DNA from: Candidatus Rubrivivax defluviihabitans
GTDB taxonomy: Bacteria; Pseudomonadota; Gammaproteobacteria; Burkholderiales; Burkholderiaceae_C
Assembly: GCA_016709385.1 (NCBI GenBank)
Contig: JADJMW010000022.1
Coordinates: 620,001 to 684,000 of the forward strand
Direction: 5' to 3'
DNA length: 64,000 nucleotides
The translations under genes and the position numbers were made by a program. Each line of letters starts with the position of its first letter. The stretch's first letter is position 1. Below the pieces are notes generated by a model that was not told the origin of the DNA, searched no databases, and worked only from the letters and a program-made list of their open reading frames with translations. Shown in pieces: positions 27,449 through 36,489 of the stretch.

Positions 27449-29137
27449 ATGCTGCTGTCGATCCAGGACCTGCGCGTCGCCTTCCGCATGGGCAAGGGCG
27501 TGCGCGCCGAGGCCGTCAAGGGCGTCAGCTTCGACATCCCCGAGAACACCACCGTGGCGCTGGTGGGCGAATCGGGCTCGGGCAAGAGCGTCACCGCGAT
27601 GTCGGTGCTGAACCTGCTGCCCGACAACGCCGAGCGCAGCGGCCGCGTGCTGTGGCAGGGGCGCGACCTGCTGCAGGCCAGCCTGGCCGACCTGCAGGCG
27701 CTGCGCGGCAAGGAGATCGCCTGCGTCTTCCAGGACCCGATGAGCTCGCTGAACCCGGTGTTCAGCGTCGGCCAGCAGCTCACCGAGCCGCTGATGAAGC
27801 ACCTGGGCCTGTCGCGCAGCCAGGCGACAACACGCGCCGAGGAACTGCTGGGCGAGGTCGGCATCCCCGAGCCGCGGCGGCGGCTTTCCAGCCACCCGCA
27901 CGAGATGTCGGGCGGCCAGCAACAGCGGGTGATGATCGCCATGGCCCTGGCCTGCGAGCCGCGGCTGCTGATCGCCGACGAGCCGACCACGGCGCTGGAC
28001 GTCACCATCCAGCGCCAGATCCTGGAACTGCTGGGCAAGTTGAAGACGCAGCACCGCATGAGCGTGCTCTTCATCAGCCACGACCTCGGCCTGGTGGGCG
28101 AGATCGCCGACCAGGTGGTGGTGATGCGCAACGGCATCATCCGCGAGCAGGGCCCGGTGGCGCGCATCTTCGAGGCGCCGCAGGACGACTACACGCGCGC
28201 GCTGCTGGCCTGCCGGCCCAGCCTGGAAGGCAACCCGGCGCGGCTGATGGTGATCGACGACCACATCGCCGCCGCCAGCCGCCGCGCCGCGGGACAAGCC
28301 GAGGCCGAAGCGCGCGACGCGCAGGCCAAGGACCCGGCCGCGCCGGTGGTGCTGGAGGTGCGCTCGCTGGCCAAGAGCTTCTGGCTCAAGCAGGGCTTGT
28401 TCGGCAAACGCGAGTTCAAGGCCGTGCAGGGTGTCAACTTCCAACTGCGCAAGGGCCACACGCTGGGCGTGGTGGGCGAGTCGGGGTCGGGCAAGACGAC
28501 GATGGGCCTCACGCTGCTGCGCCTGCACGAACCCACCGGCGGCGAGGTCATCTTCGACGGCCAGAACCTGCTCAAACTCGGCGACCGGGAACGCCAGCTG
28601 ATGCGCCGGCGCATCCAGATCGTGTTCCAGAACCCGTATGCCAGCCTGAACCCGCGCTTCACCATCGGCCAGACGCTGCTGGAACCGATGGTCATCCATG
28701 GCATCGGCACCGACACGGCCGACCGCGAACAGCGTGCGCGCAGCCTGCTGGAGAAGGTGGGCCTGGACGGCCGCGCCTTCGGCAAATACCCGCACGAATT
28801 CAGCGGCGGCCAGCGCCAGCGCGTGGCCATCGCGCGCTGCCTGACGCTGAACCCCGAGGTGCTGGTGCTCGACGAGGCGGTGAGCGCGCTGGACGTGTCG
28901 GTGCAGGCGCAGGTGCTGAACCTCTTGAAGGACCTGCAAGACGAATTCGGCCTCGCGTACGTCTTCATCAGCCACGACCTGGCGGTGGTGCGCTTCATCA
29001 GCGACGAGGTGCTGGTGATGAAGGACGGCGTGGTGGTCGAGCAGGCCAGCGCGGCGCAGATCCTGGCCGCGCCGCGCGAGGACTATACGAAGCGGCTGCT
29101 GGCGGCCATACCGCGCGGGTACCGCGCGGCCGCCTGA
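27449..29137 (+). CDS. Peptide ABC transporter ATPase, two fused nucleotide-binding domains
   Basis: This 562-residue protein joins DppD-like and DppF-like ATPases. Domain 1 (1-260) has Walker A GESGSGKS, signature SGGQQQRVMIAMALA and Walker B LLIADEPTTALDVT. Domain 2 (about 300-560) has GESGSGKTTMG, SGGQRQRVAIARCL and VLVLDEAVSALDVS. In the second domain Ala replaces Pro/Thr in the usual DEPTSALD. Each domain ends with the oligopeptide-transporter C-terminal region (DDYTRALLACRPS and EDYTKRLLAAIPRG). GGAG lies just before the ATG and only 4 bp separate it from the permease gene, so this is the last gene of the permease operon. Fused ATPases occur in YejF/GsiA-like systems. Confidence 0.94.
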   Translation: MLLSIQDLRVAFRMGKGVRAEAVKGVSFDIPENTTVALVGESGSGKSVTAMSVLNLLPDNAERSGRVLWQGRDLLQASLADLQALRGKEIACVFQDPMSSLNPVFSVGQQLTEPLMKHLGLSRSQATTRAEELLGEVGIPEPRRRLSSHPHEMSGGQQQRVMIAMALACEPRLLIADEPTTALDVTIQRQILELLGKLKTQHRMSVLFISHDLGLVGEIADQVVVMRNGIIREQGPVARIFEAPQDDYTRALLACRPSLEGNPARLMVIDDHIAAASRRAAGQAEAEARDAQAKDPAAPVVLEVRSLAKSFWLKQGLFGKREFKAVQGVNFQLRKGHTLGVVGESGSGKTTMGLTLLRLHEPTGGEVIFDGQNLLKLGDRERQLMRRRIQIVFQNPYASLNPRFTIGQTLLEPMVIHGIGTDTADREQRARSLLEKVGLDGRAFGKYPHEFSGGQRQRVAIARCLTLNPEVLVLDEAVSALDVSVQAQVLNLLKDLQDEFGLAYVFISHDLAVVRFISDEVLVMKDGVVVEQASAAQILAAPREDYTKRLLAAIPRGYRAAA

Positions 29138-29172
29138 TCATCGCGGGGGTATCGGCCCGCGACTGCCTGATC

Positions 29173-29196
29173 ACCGCGGGGCTGCCGCCCCGCGGT
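29173..29196. terminator. Hairpin between convergent transporter genes
   Basis: A perfect 9-bp stem ACCGCGGGG/CCCCGCGGT with a 6-nt loop sits in the 65-bp gap between the ATPase stop and the stop of the next binding-protein gene on the other strand. There is no T-run; a bidirectional terminator is likely from position. Confidence 0.55.
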
Positions 29197-29202
29197 GCGC
29201 AT

Positions 29203-30072
29203 TCACTCCGGCAACCGCCCCAGCGCAAACATCACTTCCAGCACCGGGCTCGGGCGGCCCAGGGCGCCGAACCAGCGGTTGTAGATGTCGGGCAGCGCGC
29301 TGCTGCGGTAGATCTGCGCCAGCGCGCCGTTCACCGCCTGCTGCAACGCCCAGTCGCCGCGCGGCAGCACGATGGCATAGGGTTCGTACGACAGCGGGTC
29401 GCCCAGCAGCGCCAGCGCCTTCGGGTCCTTGGCCTTGGCGGCCAGGCCGACGAGCAGCACGCGGTCATTGGCGAAGGCGTCGATGGTGCCGGCCTCCAGT
29501 TGAGCCAACCCGTCCTCGCGCGAGCTCACGGGCACCATGGTGGCGGTGACCATCTTGGATTTCATGGCTTCGGCCAGCGCGCGTTCGTTGCTGGTGCCGG
29601 TGATGACGCCGATCTTCTTGCCGGCCAGGTCCATCAGTGAATTGCCGGCCGTGCTCCGGCGCACCAGCAGGCCGGTGCCGTCGACGAAGGTCAGCGAGGA
29701 GAAGGCCACTTCCTTCATGCGCGACAGCGTCACCGAGGTGGCGCCGCATTCCATGTCGGCCCGGCCGCTGGCGATGGCGCTGAAGCGCGTCTGCGTCGTC
29801 ACGGGCACCCAGTTCACCTGCAGCGGCGCCACGCCGACCTGGCGCTCGATGACGCCGATGACGCTGCGGCACAGGTCCACCATATAGCCGGCGGGCTTCT
29901 TCTCGGCGTCCTCGAAGGAGAAGGGCAGTGCGTCGGTGCGGTAGGCCACGGCGATGGTCTTCGTTTCCTGGATCTTCTTCAGCCGCCCCTCGAAGGGCGC
30001 GCTGGCCATCTGGGCCAGGGCCAGGGTGGGCGCCAGACACAGCGCGGCAAGGGTGGCAAGCAGGCGGGACAT
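29203..30072 (-). CDS. Amino-acid-type ABC binding protein (family 3)
   Basis: This is a 289-residue periplasmic protein. The signal peptide is MSRLLATLAALCLAPTLALAQ. The SBP family-3 pattern follows: LKKIQETKTIAVAYRTDALPFSFEDAEKKPAGYMVDLCRSVI, then ADMECGATSVTLSRMKEVAFS and DLAGKKIGVITGTSNERALAEAM. These proteins bind polar amino acids, typically glutamate/aspartate, in the GltI group. GGAG eight bases upstream supports the ATG at 30072. There is no permease or ATPase for it nearby, so it is an orphan that may feed a transporter elsewhere or act as a sensor. Confidence 0.88.
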   Translation of the reverse strand: MSRLLATLAALCLAPTLALAQMASAPFEGRLKKIQETKTIAVAYRTDALPFSFEDAEKKPAGYMVDLCRSVIGVIERQVGVAPLQVNWVPVTTQTRFSAIASGRADMECGATSVTLSRMKEVAFSSLTFVDGTGLLVRRSTAGNSLMDLAGKKIGVITGTSNERALAEAMKSKMVTATMVPVSSREDGLAQLEAGTIDAFANDRVLLVGLAAKAKDPKALALLGDPLSYEPYAIVLPRGDWALQQAVNGALAQIYRSSALPDIYNRWFGALGRPSPVLEVMFALGRLPE

Positions 30073-30496
30073 GGGGGGTACTCCAGGGTTGAGGTGTGCC
30101 CGCACGGCGCGGGGAGGCGGATTCTAGGCCGCGGGACGAAGGCGCAAAGCCTGTGCCTGTGTGCGTCGATGGCGCGGCTGGGGCTGCGGCAGCGAGCGGC
30201 CTTGGACCACCGTGTGCGTCCCACCCGATGCCGGTGCGCCGATCCTGGCGCCCGACGCAGCCGGGCCGCTCAGCGCCCGGCGTCGAACGAGTGAAGAGCG
30301 GCTCGAAGACGGTGCGGGTCAGCTTCGACGACGATCAGGTTCTGGCCGTCGAGGAGGAACGGGGGGCGGACGGCCGGGTGGTGCTGTTCCTGCCTGGTGC
30401 GCCCGGCGCCTTGCCCGCAGGACCCTTTCCGCACGACGGCCAAGCTCGCGGCGCGACGACGAACCGCGAAGGTCGCGGCACCGGAACGCGCAGTCG
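30073..30496. other. Gene-poor gap
   Basis: About 420 bp lies between two minus-strand genes. A short plus-strand frame from a GTG at 30291 (VKSGSKTVRVSFDDDQVLAVEEERG...) has protein-like composition at its start. It runs into the methyltransferase gene and has no recognisable family, so it is not called. No RNA gene or clear promoter was seen. Confidence 0.4.
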
Positions 30497-31129
30497 TCAG
30501 GGCACAGGCTTGCGCCACACGCTCGCAAGCCAGGGCTGCTGTTCGAGCGGCAAGCCCGTCGGACGATAGAAGTGGGCCAGTTGGCTGAATCCCGCCGCCG
30601 TCACATGCCCGAGCCAGGCCTCCCAGTCGTGAAACGCACCGTACCGGTCACCGCTCCAGCCCTCCTGCCCTTGACCTCGCGGGTTCGAGCAGAAGAGCAC
30701 GCCGCCAGGCTTCAGGGTCTCGTGAAGTTCACCGAGTACCCGTGGCAACACCTGGCTGGGCACGTGGAACAGCACCGCATTGGCGAAGACGCCGTCGTAG
30801 CGTCCCCGCGGCAGGTCCAGGGCCAGGAAACTCTGCTCCAGGACCATGCATCCGCTGTTCGTTCGCGCCAACGCGGCCAGATTCGGTGACCCCTCAAGGC
30901 CGGTGACGTGGTGCCCGAGCGCCTTGAACGTCTTGAGGTCGCGCCCGGGGCCGCATCCGAAATCCAGCAACTCGAAAGGCGGCCGTGCCTCGATGTGCCG
31001 CAGCAGCGCGTCGACGTTCTGGCTGACGTCGTGATCGCGCGTGCCGTTCCAATACGACAGGGCCTGCTCGTCGTAGTGCGCGAGCGTACGCGCGGCGATT
31101 CGGTCCAGCTCGTCGGGTGTCAACGCCAT
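30497..31129 (-). CDS. Class I SAM-dependent methyltransferase
   Basis: This is a 210-residue methyltransferase. The SAM-binding motif I FELLDFGCGPGRDLKTFKALGHHVTGLEGS lies at about residues 52-81. Motif II-like YDGVFANAVLFHVP and the post-motif LHETLKPGGVLFCSNPRG follow. The length and the short C-terminal part are those of Methyltransf_11/25 proteins that act on small molecules. The substrate is unknown. It is followed downstream by a gap, and the acylphosphatase gene is 150 bp upstream on the same strand. Nothing links their functions. Confidence 0.87.
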   Translation of the reverse strand: MALTPDELDRIAARTLAHYDEQALSYWNGTRDHDVSQNVDALLRHIEARPPFELLDFGCGPGRDLKTFKALGHHVTGLEGSPNLAALARTNSGCMVLEQSFLALDLPRGRYDGVFANAVLFHVPSQVLPRVLGELHETLKPGGVLFCSNPRGQGQEGWSGDRYGAFHDWEAWLGHVTAAGFSQLAHFYRPTGLPLEQQPWLASVWRKPVP

Positions 31130-31279
31130 GGCCGATCATCCCACCGCCGCCTGCGTTCGCATGGCGATGGCATGGAAAGGGCAACTCGCGGCGCAAGCGC
31201 TGCAACCCGTGCACCGATGGCGCCCATCGGAGCGCCAGCGCAGGTGCCGTCGGCGTGGCCGGTGTGACCGGACATCCGT

Positions 31280-31558
31280 CTACACCGAAGGCCGCTGTTC
31301 GAAGGCGTCGAAGCTTCCCTCGCCGGCGAAGACGTCGACCGCACTCACCACGGCCGACCTCGGGCCCTGCCGTGCCCACGCGACCATCTGGTCGACGGCA
31401 TCCGGCGCGCCGGCCAGCATGGCCTCGACCGATCCATCGCTGCGGTTTCGGACCCAGCCGCACAGGCCCAACCGACGGGCCTGCTCCACCATGGCCCACC
31501 GGTAGCCAACACCCTGGACCTGCCCGCGGATCTCGAGCCGCAACACGGTTCTAGCCAT
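31280..31558 (-). CDS. acyP: Acylphosphatase
   Basis: This 92-residue enzyme hydrolyses acyl phosphates such as acetyl- or 1,3-bisphosphoglyceryl phosphate. The two signature stretches are present: RGQVQGVGYRWAM, with the catalytic Arg in GYRW, and GWVRNRSDGSVEAMLAG, with the catalytic Asn in VRN. The size is exactly that of the family. The ATG at 31558 gives MARTVLRLEIRG. It lies about 70 bp downstream of the next methyltransferase gene on the same strand and may be co-transcribed with it. Confidence 0.94.
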   Translation of the reverse strand: MARTVLRLEIRGQVQGVGYRWAMVEQARRLGLCGWVRNRSDGSVEAMLAGAPDAVDQMVAWARQGPRSAVVSAVDVFAGEGSFDAFEQRPSV

Positions 31559-31629
31559 GGCCACACCCACCGAGCATGAACGACAGCGTAGCTGAATGCG
31601 TGCGGGTGGGGCAGGTTCAGGCCGCGGGA

Positions 31630-32250
31630 TCAGGCAGCGACGGCCTCGCCCCAGTAGTGGTACGAGACGAACCTGGGCCCGGGGATGTAGCGTTGCTGCA
31701 CTTCGGCTTTGAATCCAGCCTCCGCCAGCAACGCCGGGATGTCGCGGTCCAGCATGCAACCGCCAGAGACGCGACCCCACCAGGGCTGCAGCCGCCTTTG
31801 CCAGACACGAACATCCGGGTCCGGCGCCCGGCCGTGCTCGGAAAACAGCAGCTTGCCGCCGGGTACCAGCACGCGACGCATTTCCCGCAATGCGCTCAAT
31901 GGGTCGGGGATCGTGCACAGCGTGTAGGTGCTGACCACGGTGTCGAAGCTGGCGTCCTCGGCTACGAGCGTCTCGGCCGACAGGCCGATCAGTTCCACCG
32001 ACAGCCCGGATTCCCGGATGCGCCGCAACGCGAGCCGGTGCATGCGCAGGGCCGGGTCCACGCCCACGATCGATCGCACGCGCGCCCTGTCGTAGAAGGG
32101 CAGGTTCAGGCCGGTGCCGATGCCGACCTCGAGCACCCGGCCCTGGGCCAGCGGGATGACCTTGAGTCGCTGCCTGCGGGTCGGCCGGGTGCTGCACGCC
32201 AGGTCGATGAGGTAGGGCAGGACGTTGCGCTCGTACCAGTTCTCCGACAC
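31630..32250 (-). CDS. Class I SAM-dependent methyltransferase (UbiE/METTL7-like)
   Basis: This is a 206-residue methyltransferase starting at a GTG (MSENWYERNVLPYLIDLACS). The SAM motif is GRVLEVGIGTGLNLPFYDRARVRSIVGVDPALRM (about 38-71). SFDTVVSTYTLCTIPDPLSALREMRRVLVPGGKLLFSEHG is motif II-III. RLQPWWGRVSGGCMLDRDIPALLAEAGF near the C-terminus is characteristic of the METTL7/phosphatidylethanolamine-methyltransferase-like branch. The frame is open far upstream, but that part belongs to another decayed gene, so the start is set where similarity begins. The substrate may be a lipid or thiol; this is a guess from family only. Confidence 0.87.
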   Translation of the reverse strand: MSENWYERNVLPYLIDLACSTRPTRRQRLKVIPLAQGRVLEVGIGTGLNLPFYDRARVRSIVGVDPALRMHRLALRRIRESGLSVELIGLSAETLVAEDASFDTVVSTYTLCTIPDPLSALREMRRVLVPGGKLLFSEHGRAPDPDVRVWQRRLQPWWGRVSGGCMLDRDIPALLAEAGFKAEVQQRYIPGPRFVSYHYWGEAVAA

Positions 32251-32308
32251 GGCGCGGACTCTCTTCAGGCACGGGTCGATAACGCGGACGATCGGGCGGC
32301 GACCACTG

Positions 32309-32700
32309 TCACGCGAGGGCGACCTCAAGGGGCGGCAAGGCGGAATCGAGGCAGGCCGTCCACGTCGCGCCGGGGCGCACCGGCCGGGCGACCGTCCATG
32401 TGCCGGTGGTGACGATGTCGCCTGCCACGACGTCGGTCGCGCCAGGGCACGAGCGCAGTTCGACGAGGAAGTGCAGCAGCGCCTGCAGTGGGCTGTCCAG
32501 GACGTCGGCGCGTGGAGACCACCGTCGGCCACGGTCTGCGGCGCAACGAACTTCCAGCCGGGAAGGTGCGACTGCATGACCTCGAACCCGGGGCCACCCC
32601 GTCCAGTACGCCGAACAGATCGTCCAGGCTGGCCCTGGTGCGCGGTGTGGCCCGGAAGCCGAAGACCGCCTCGGGCTCGATGCGAGGCTGGCACAGGCAA
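32309..32700 (-). pseudogene. Broken 2-keto-4-pentenoate hydratase (MhpD/FAH-like)
   Basis: Three pieces of one protein lie in order but in three different frames. RIEPEAVFGFRATPRTRASLDDLFGVLDGVAPG is at about 32593-32695, GFEVMQSHLPGWKFVAPQTVADGGLHA at about 32510-32592, and DVLDSPLQALLHFLVELRSC...AGDIVTTGTWTVARPVRPGATWTACLD runs to the stop at 32309. They match the family motifs PRIEPE, GFEIVQSxxPGWKF and AGDVVTTGT. About 25-30 residues are missing between the second and third pieces, and the N-terminal third was not found. So there are at least two frame changes plus deletions. The intact enzyme hydrates 2-keto-4-pentenoate in meta-cleavage of aromatics. Confidence 0.75.
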
Positions 32701-33338
32701 GCCAGGGGTGGCCGGTGTCGCCGTGCTGCAGAAGATCCTGGGGGTCATCGCTGGGCCGGTCCATGGGCGATTCGTGCCCACAGTCTATCGGCGTCACCAC
32801 CTGGCTGGACAACCTGGCCGGATGACCTGGGTGTGGTGGATCCGGGCGAGACGCGTTGTCACCCGACATCGCTGCCGATTGGCGCGGTCCGACGCATCGA
32901 TGCCGAAACCGGGCATCTGGCGGTGATGGTGACGAGCGGGTCGCGACCTTCTCTGGCCCCTCGCCAGAAGTAGTCGGCGACGATCGCAACGATGGATGGA
33001 CTTCCGGTCAGGCCGCCCATGCATGACGCCGCAGGGGCCTGTCCCAGCGCGCTCGGCGGGAGAGGCCCTGACCTCCCAATTGGCTCGTGCCTCAACGCAC
33101 TCTCCACACGGTATCGGGCTGCACCATGGGGCAGTGCAAACGTACGCCGTTCATGCCATTGCTGAGGCCTTTGCTCTTCGAACGGCGCAAACCTTCGTCT
33201 GGACCCGATCGAACGACTGCTCCTCCTCGGCTTGACAGGTCACTGCCGACCCGCTGCCGTCGTTCGCGCCCGTTCGCTGTGCGTCGATATCAGCGCGCCG
33301 TGGCAGACGGTGCTCGTCGAGAACCACCGATGCAAGTT
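32701..33338. other. Non-coding, probably decayed DNA
   Basis: About 640 bp lies between the broken hydratase and a palindromic element. Short frames exist on both strands, such as GGLTGSPSIVAIVADYFWRGAREG on the minus strand near 32930-33040, but none has a family match I can recognise, a ribosome-binding site or good length. It is most likely remnant DNA. Confidence 0.45.
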
Positions 33339-33577
33339 GCAAAGGGCTGTCCGGGCGCGGTGCGGCGTGCGCCTGAAGCGCCGAGGAGCGCAGGGTTCAT
33401 GGCCCGCGAGCGCAGCGAGCCTCGTCAACACTTCTGGCGCATCTTGTTTGAGCGTAGCGAACGCAGTGAGCGAAGCGAGTTATGCGCCGGGCCATGGACC
33501 CGAGCACCGCAGGGCAGCCGGAGCGAAGCGGAGGCCGCTTCATCCGCACGCCGCGCTGCACCCGGACAGCCCTTTGC
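33339..33577. repeat. Nested palindromic intergenic element
   Basis: Outer arms of 42 bp (33339-33380 and 33536-33577) are reverse complements with five mismatches and begin GCAAAGGGCTGTCCGGG. Inside are further paired segments: CATGGCCC (33398-33405) with GGGCCATG (33489-33496), and GGCGCAT (33436-33442) with ATGCGCC (33482-33488). Repeated AGCGNAGCGAG motifs fill the centre. The whole ~240 bp can fold into one long hairpin or cruciform. It encodes nothing recognisable. Confidence 0.8.
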
Positions 33578-33623
33578 CACCACGGAACTTCGCCTGCCCA
33601 TCGATTCATCGTGTGTCCGCAAC

Positions 33624-33715
33624 TGGCCGGGACTACCATTTCAAGGTCGACGCCGGAAGCGGCCAGCCGATCGGCCTAGAGTTGAACGGCTGGTCTTCCA
33701 GGCGCTGACCTCACC
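33624..33715 (+). repeat. Dispersed intergenic repeat, copy 1
   Basis: About 90 bp is similar to 41672-41762. The best-conserved part is 28 bp (33624-33651 against 41672-41699) with three mismatches, beginning TGGCCGGGAC and ending CAAGGTCGAC. A weaker match runs to the end (GCTGGTCTTCCAGG against GCCGGTCCTCGGG). It lies upstream of the FAD oxidoreductase gene. Confidence 0.6.
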
Positions 33716-33900
33716 ACCCGACTCGTACCGGACTACCAACTGCGAAGACGGGCTGCCCCAACACGGTTGCTCGCGCGGGCGTCTCGCGCATCGCTCTGCG
33801 CAGGGCGCCCTGTGGATGTCGTTCACCCGGATAGCCGGGCCTCGCCAGGCGTGGAAACATGTCCGCTTCACCGCCCAGCGCGCCAGGCGCCGATCAAACC

Positions 33901-35316
33901 ATGAACAGCACGCAGCTCGAAACCGACTACCTCGTTATCGGCACGGGCGCCACGGCGATGGCCTTCGTCGACACATTGCTGGACGAACAGCCCGACGCCA
34001 CGGTGCTGATGGTGGACCGCCTGCACCGTCCCGGTGGTCACTGGAACCACGCCTACCCTTGGGTGCGTGTGCACCAGCCCTCGGCGTGGTACGGCGTGGC
34101 CTCGCGCGAGTTGGCCAGCGGCGAGAAGGACAAGGTCGGCCCGAACGCCGGCCTGTACAGCATGGCCTCAGGCGCAGAGGTGCTGGCGCACTTCGATTTG
34201 GTGATGCAGCAGCGCTTCCTGCCGTCGGGCCGCGTGCGCTGGCTGCCGATGACCGACTACCAGGCAGGCCCTGACGGCACGCACCGGCTCGCATCGGTGG
34301 TGAGTGGGGAGGTGCGGACGGTACAAGTGCGACGCAAGGTGGTCGACGGCACACATGCGCGCACCGAGGTGCCTGCGACCCACGCGCCGCGCTACACGGT
34401 GGCGCCCGGCGTGGACTGCATCCCGATCAACGAGCTGCCCACGCTGGGCCGGCCCTATGCCCACTACACCGTCGTCGGGTCGGGAAAGACCGGCATCGAC
34501 GCCTGCCTGTGGCTGCTGGCTCACGGTGTCGAGCCCTCGCGCATCCGCTGGATCATGCCGCGCGACGCCTGGTTCCTGGACCGTGCGAACTTCCAGCCGG
34601 GCCTGGAAAACTTCGAGCGCAACATGGGCTATTCGCTGGATCAGTTCGGCGCGATCGTCGATGCGGAGTCGCCTGCAGACCTGTTCGCGCGACTCGAGGC
34701 CAAGGGTGCGCTGTTGCGGCTGGATCCCAAGGTCGAGCCCACGACCTACCGCTGCTGCACGGTCTCGCGCGACGAACTCGACTTGCTGCGCGGCATTGCC
34801 GACGTGGTGCGCCTGGGCCGTCTGCAGGCCATCGAGCCCACGCGCATCGTGCTCGACAAGGGGGACTTGCCGGCGAACCCCGACACGCTGTACGTCGACT
34901 GCAGCGCCAGCGCGATCCAGCCGCTGCCGGGGCTGCCGGTGTTCGATGGCGCACGCATCAACCTGTTCATGGTGCGCTTTTGCCAGCCCCTGTTCAGCGC
35001 GGCGGTGATCGCCTTCGTCGAGAGCCATGTCGAGGATGACGCCGCGCGCAACGCGATGTGCGCCGTCGTGCCCAGCCCCGAGGTGCCGCGGGACTGGATC
35101 CGCATGTGGGCCGCCTCGCTGGCCAACGCGGCGCGCTGGCGCCAGCACCCGGCGCTGAACGCCTGGCTGATGAAGTGCCGCCTGAACGGCCAGGCCGTGA
35201 TGGCACGAGGCGTCTCACCCGACGACAGCACGCGCATGTCGCTGCTGCGCGAGACGGGCGTGAAGGCCGGCGAGGCCGCTGCACGTTTGCCGGCCTTGCT
35301 GGCGATGCCGTCGTGA
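33901..35316 (+). CDS. FAD/NAD(P)-binding oxidoreductase
   Basis: This flavoprotein of about 471 residues belongs to the Pyr_redox/NAD(P)-binding class. The N-terminal Rossmann segment TDYLVIGTGATAMAFVDTLLDEQPDATVLMVDRLHRPGGHWN replaces the usual GxGxxG with GTGATA. A second nucleotide-binding site VVGSGKTGIDACLWLL lies near residue 195, as in flavin monooxygenase-like proteins. PGLPVFDGARINLFMVRFCQP is in the C-terminal half. An ATG at 33859 would add 14 residues. The downstream epoxide hydrolase starts inside its stop codon, so the pair forms one operon and may work in sequence (oxidation, then hydration). The substrate is unknown. Confidence 0.82.
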   Translation: MNSTQLETDYLVIGTGATAMAFVDTLLDEQPDATVLMVDRLHRPGGHWNHAYPWVRVHQPSAWYGVASRELASGEKDKVGPNAGLYSMASGAEVLAHFDLVMQQRFLPSGRVRWLPMTDYQAGPDGTHRLASVVSGEVRTVQVRRKVVDGTHARTEVPATHAPRYTVAPGVDCIPINELPTLGRPYAHYTVVGSGKTGIDACLWLLAHGVEPSRIRWIMPRDAWFLDRANFQPGLENFERNMGYSLDQFGAIVDAESPADLFARLEAKGALLRLDPKVEPTTYRCCTVSRDELDLLRGIADVVRLGRLQAIEPTRIVLDKGDLPANPDTLYVDCSASAIQPLPGLPVFDGARINLFMVRFCQPLFSAAVIAFVESHVEDDAARNAMCAVVPSPEVPRDWIRMWAASLANAARWRQHPALNAWLMKCRLNGQAVMARGVSPDDSTRMSLLRETGVKAGEAAARLPALLAMPS

Positions 35317-36272
35317 TCGCTGGCCCCGAGGTTCAGACGCTGCAGGCCGGCGCGCTGCGCATGCGCGTGGCCACGCAAGGCCGCGGGCCCCTGGTGCTGC
35401 TGTGCCATGGCTTCCCCGAACTCTGGTGCTCGTGGCGCGCGCAGATGGCAGCGCTGGCGGCGGCGGGCTTCCGGGCCGCGGCGCCCGATATGCGCGGCTA
35501 CGGCGGCACCGATGCGCCACCCGACCCCGCGCAATACACGATGCTGCACCACGTGGGCGACCTGGTGGCGCTGGTGCAGGCGCTGGGCGAGCAGCAAGCC
35601 GTCGCGGTCGGCCACGACTGGGGCGCGCCCGCGGCCTGGCACGCAGCGCTGCTGCGCCCGGATGTCTTTCGCGCCGTGGCCGGGCTGAGCGTGCCGTATT
35701 CGCCGCCCGGGCTGGTGGATCTGCTCACGGCGCTCGAGAGCCAGGGCATCACGACCTTCTACATGCAGTATTTCCAGAAGCCCGGTGTGGCCGAGGCGGA
35801 GTTCGAGGCCGACGTCGCGGCCAGCCTGCGCCGCATCACCTACAGCCTGTCGGGCGATGGCAGGGGCGGCGTGGCCACGGTGCTCGAGCCCGGCAGGGGC
35901 TTCCTGCACAACACCGAGGATCTGGCCGTCCTGCCGGCCTGGGTCGATACCGATGATCTGGCCTACGCTACGACCGAGTTCCGGCGCACCGGCTTCCGCG
36001 GCGGGCTGAACTGGTACCGCGCCCTTCGCTCGGGGCCGGAACTGCTGGCGCCGTGGCGCGGTGCGCCCATCCGCCAGCCGTCGCTGTTCATCGCCGGCGA
36101 CCGCGACGACGTGATGCGGATGCCGGCCTCTGCCGCCGCCGTGGCCCGCTTCGACCGCAGTCTGCCCGGCCTGCGCGGCAGCCATGTCCTGGCCGGCGCG
36201 GGGCACTGGGTGCAGCGCGAGCGCGCGGCCGAGGTCAACGCGTTGCTGATCGAGTTCCTGCGCGGCCTGTGA
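35313..36272 (+). CDS. Epoxide hydrolase (alpha/beta hydrolase fold)
   Basis: This is a 319-residue soluble hydrolase. The oxyanion motif is LLCHGFPELWCSWRAQM. The nucleophile Asp lies in AVGHDWGAPAAW (about residue 102). The lid has cap-domain tyrosines (FYMQYFQKPGVAEAEFEADV), the acid is in FIAGDRDDVM, and the catalytic His is in GAGHWVQRERAAEVNALLIEFL. Haloalkane dehalogenases share the fold, but HGFPE plus GHDWGA points to epoxide hydrolases. The GTG start overlaps the oxidoreductase stop (GTGA), which supports translational coupling and a shared pathway. Confidence 0.9.
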   Translation: MIAGPEVQTLQAGALRMRVATQGRGPLVLLCHGFPELWCSWRAQMAALAAAGFRAAAPDMRGYGGTDAPPDPAQYTMLHHVGDLVALVQALGEQQAVAVGHDWGAPAAWHAALLRPDVFRAVAGLSVPYSPPGLVDLLTALESQGITTFYMQYFQKPGVAEAEFEADVAASLRRITYSLSGDGRGGVATVLEPGRGFLHNTEDLAVLPAWVDTDDLAYATTEFRRTGFRGGLNWYRALRSGPELLAPWRGAPIRQPSLFIAGDRDDVMRMPASAAAVARFDRSLPGLRGSHVLAGAGHWVQRERAAEVNALLIEFLRGL

Positions 36273-36489
36273 CCGTGACCCGAGGCCGGCGGCAGGGGAG
36301 CTCTGAACGCTCCGTCGCCCTGGGCCGCGGCTGCTGTCCCAACTGCGCGATGCTCCTCTCAATGGTATGCCCTGATGGGTTGGCCGCCATCAGTTTCAGC
36401 TCACCCTGAACCTGGCGGAAGTGAATGTCGGCTGATGGACTCGGCACTTGAACGACGGCAAAGCCCGCGCCTCCGCGGCTCGCTTGACC

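Noticed and set aside
30291..30569. Plus-strand frame starting VKSGSKTVRVSFDDDQVLAVEEERG, possible small protein
   Set aside because: It overlaps the 3' end of the methyltransferase gene, has no ribosome site, and its second half loses protein-like composition.
33424..33490. Repeated AGCGNAGCGAG units considered as a CRISPR array
   Set aside because: Units are short and irregular with no unique spacers of equal length, and they form part of a palindromic element.
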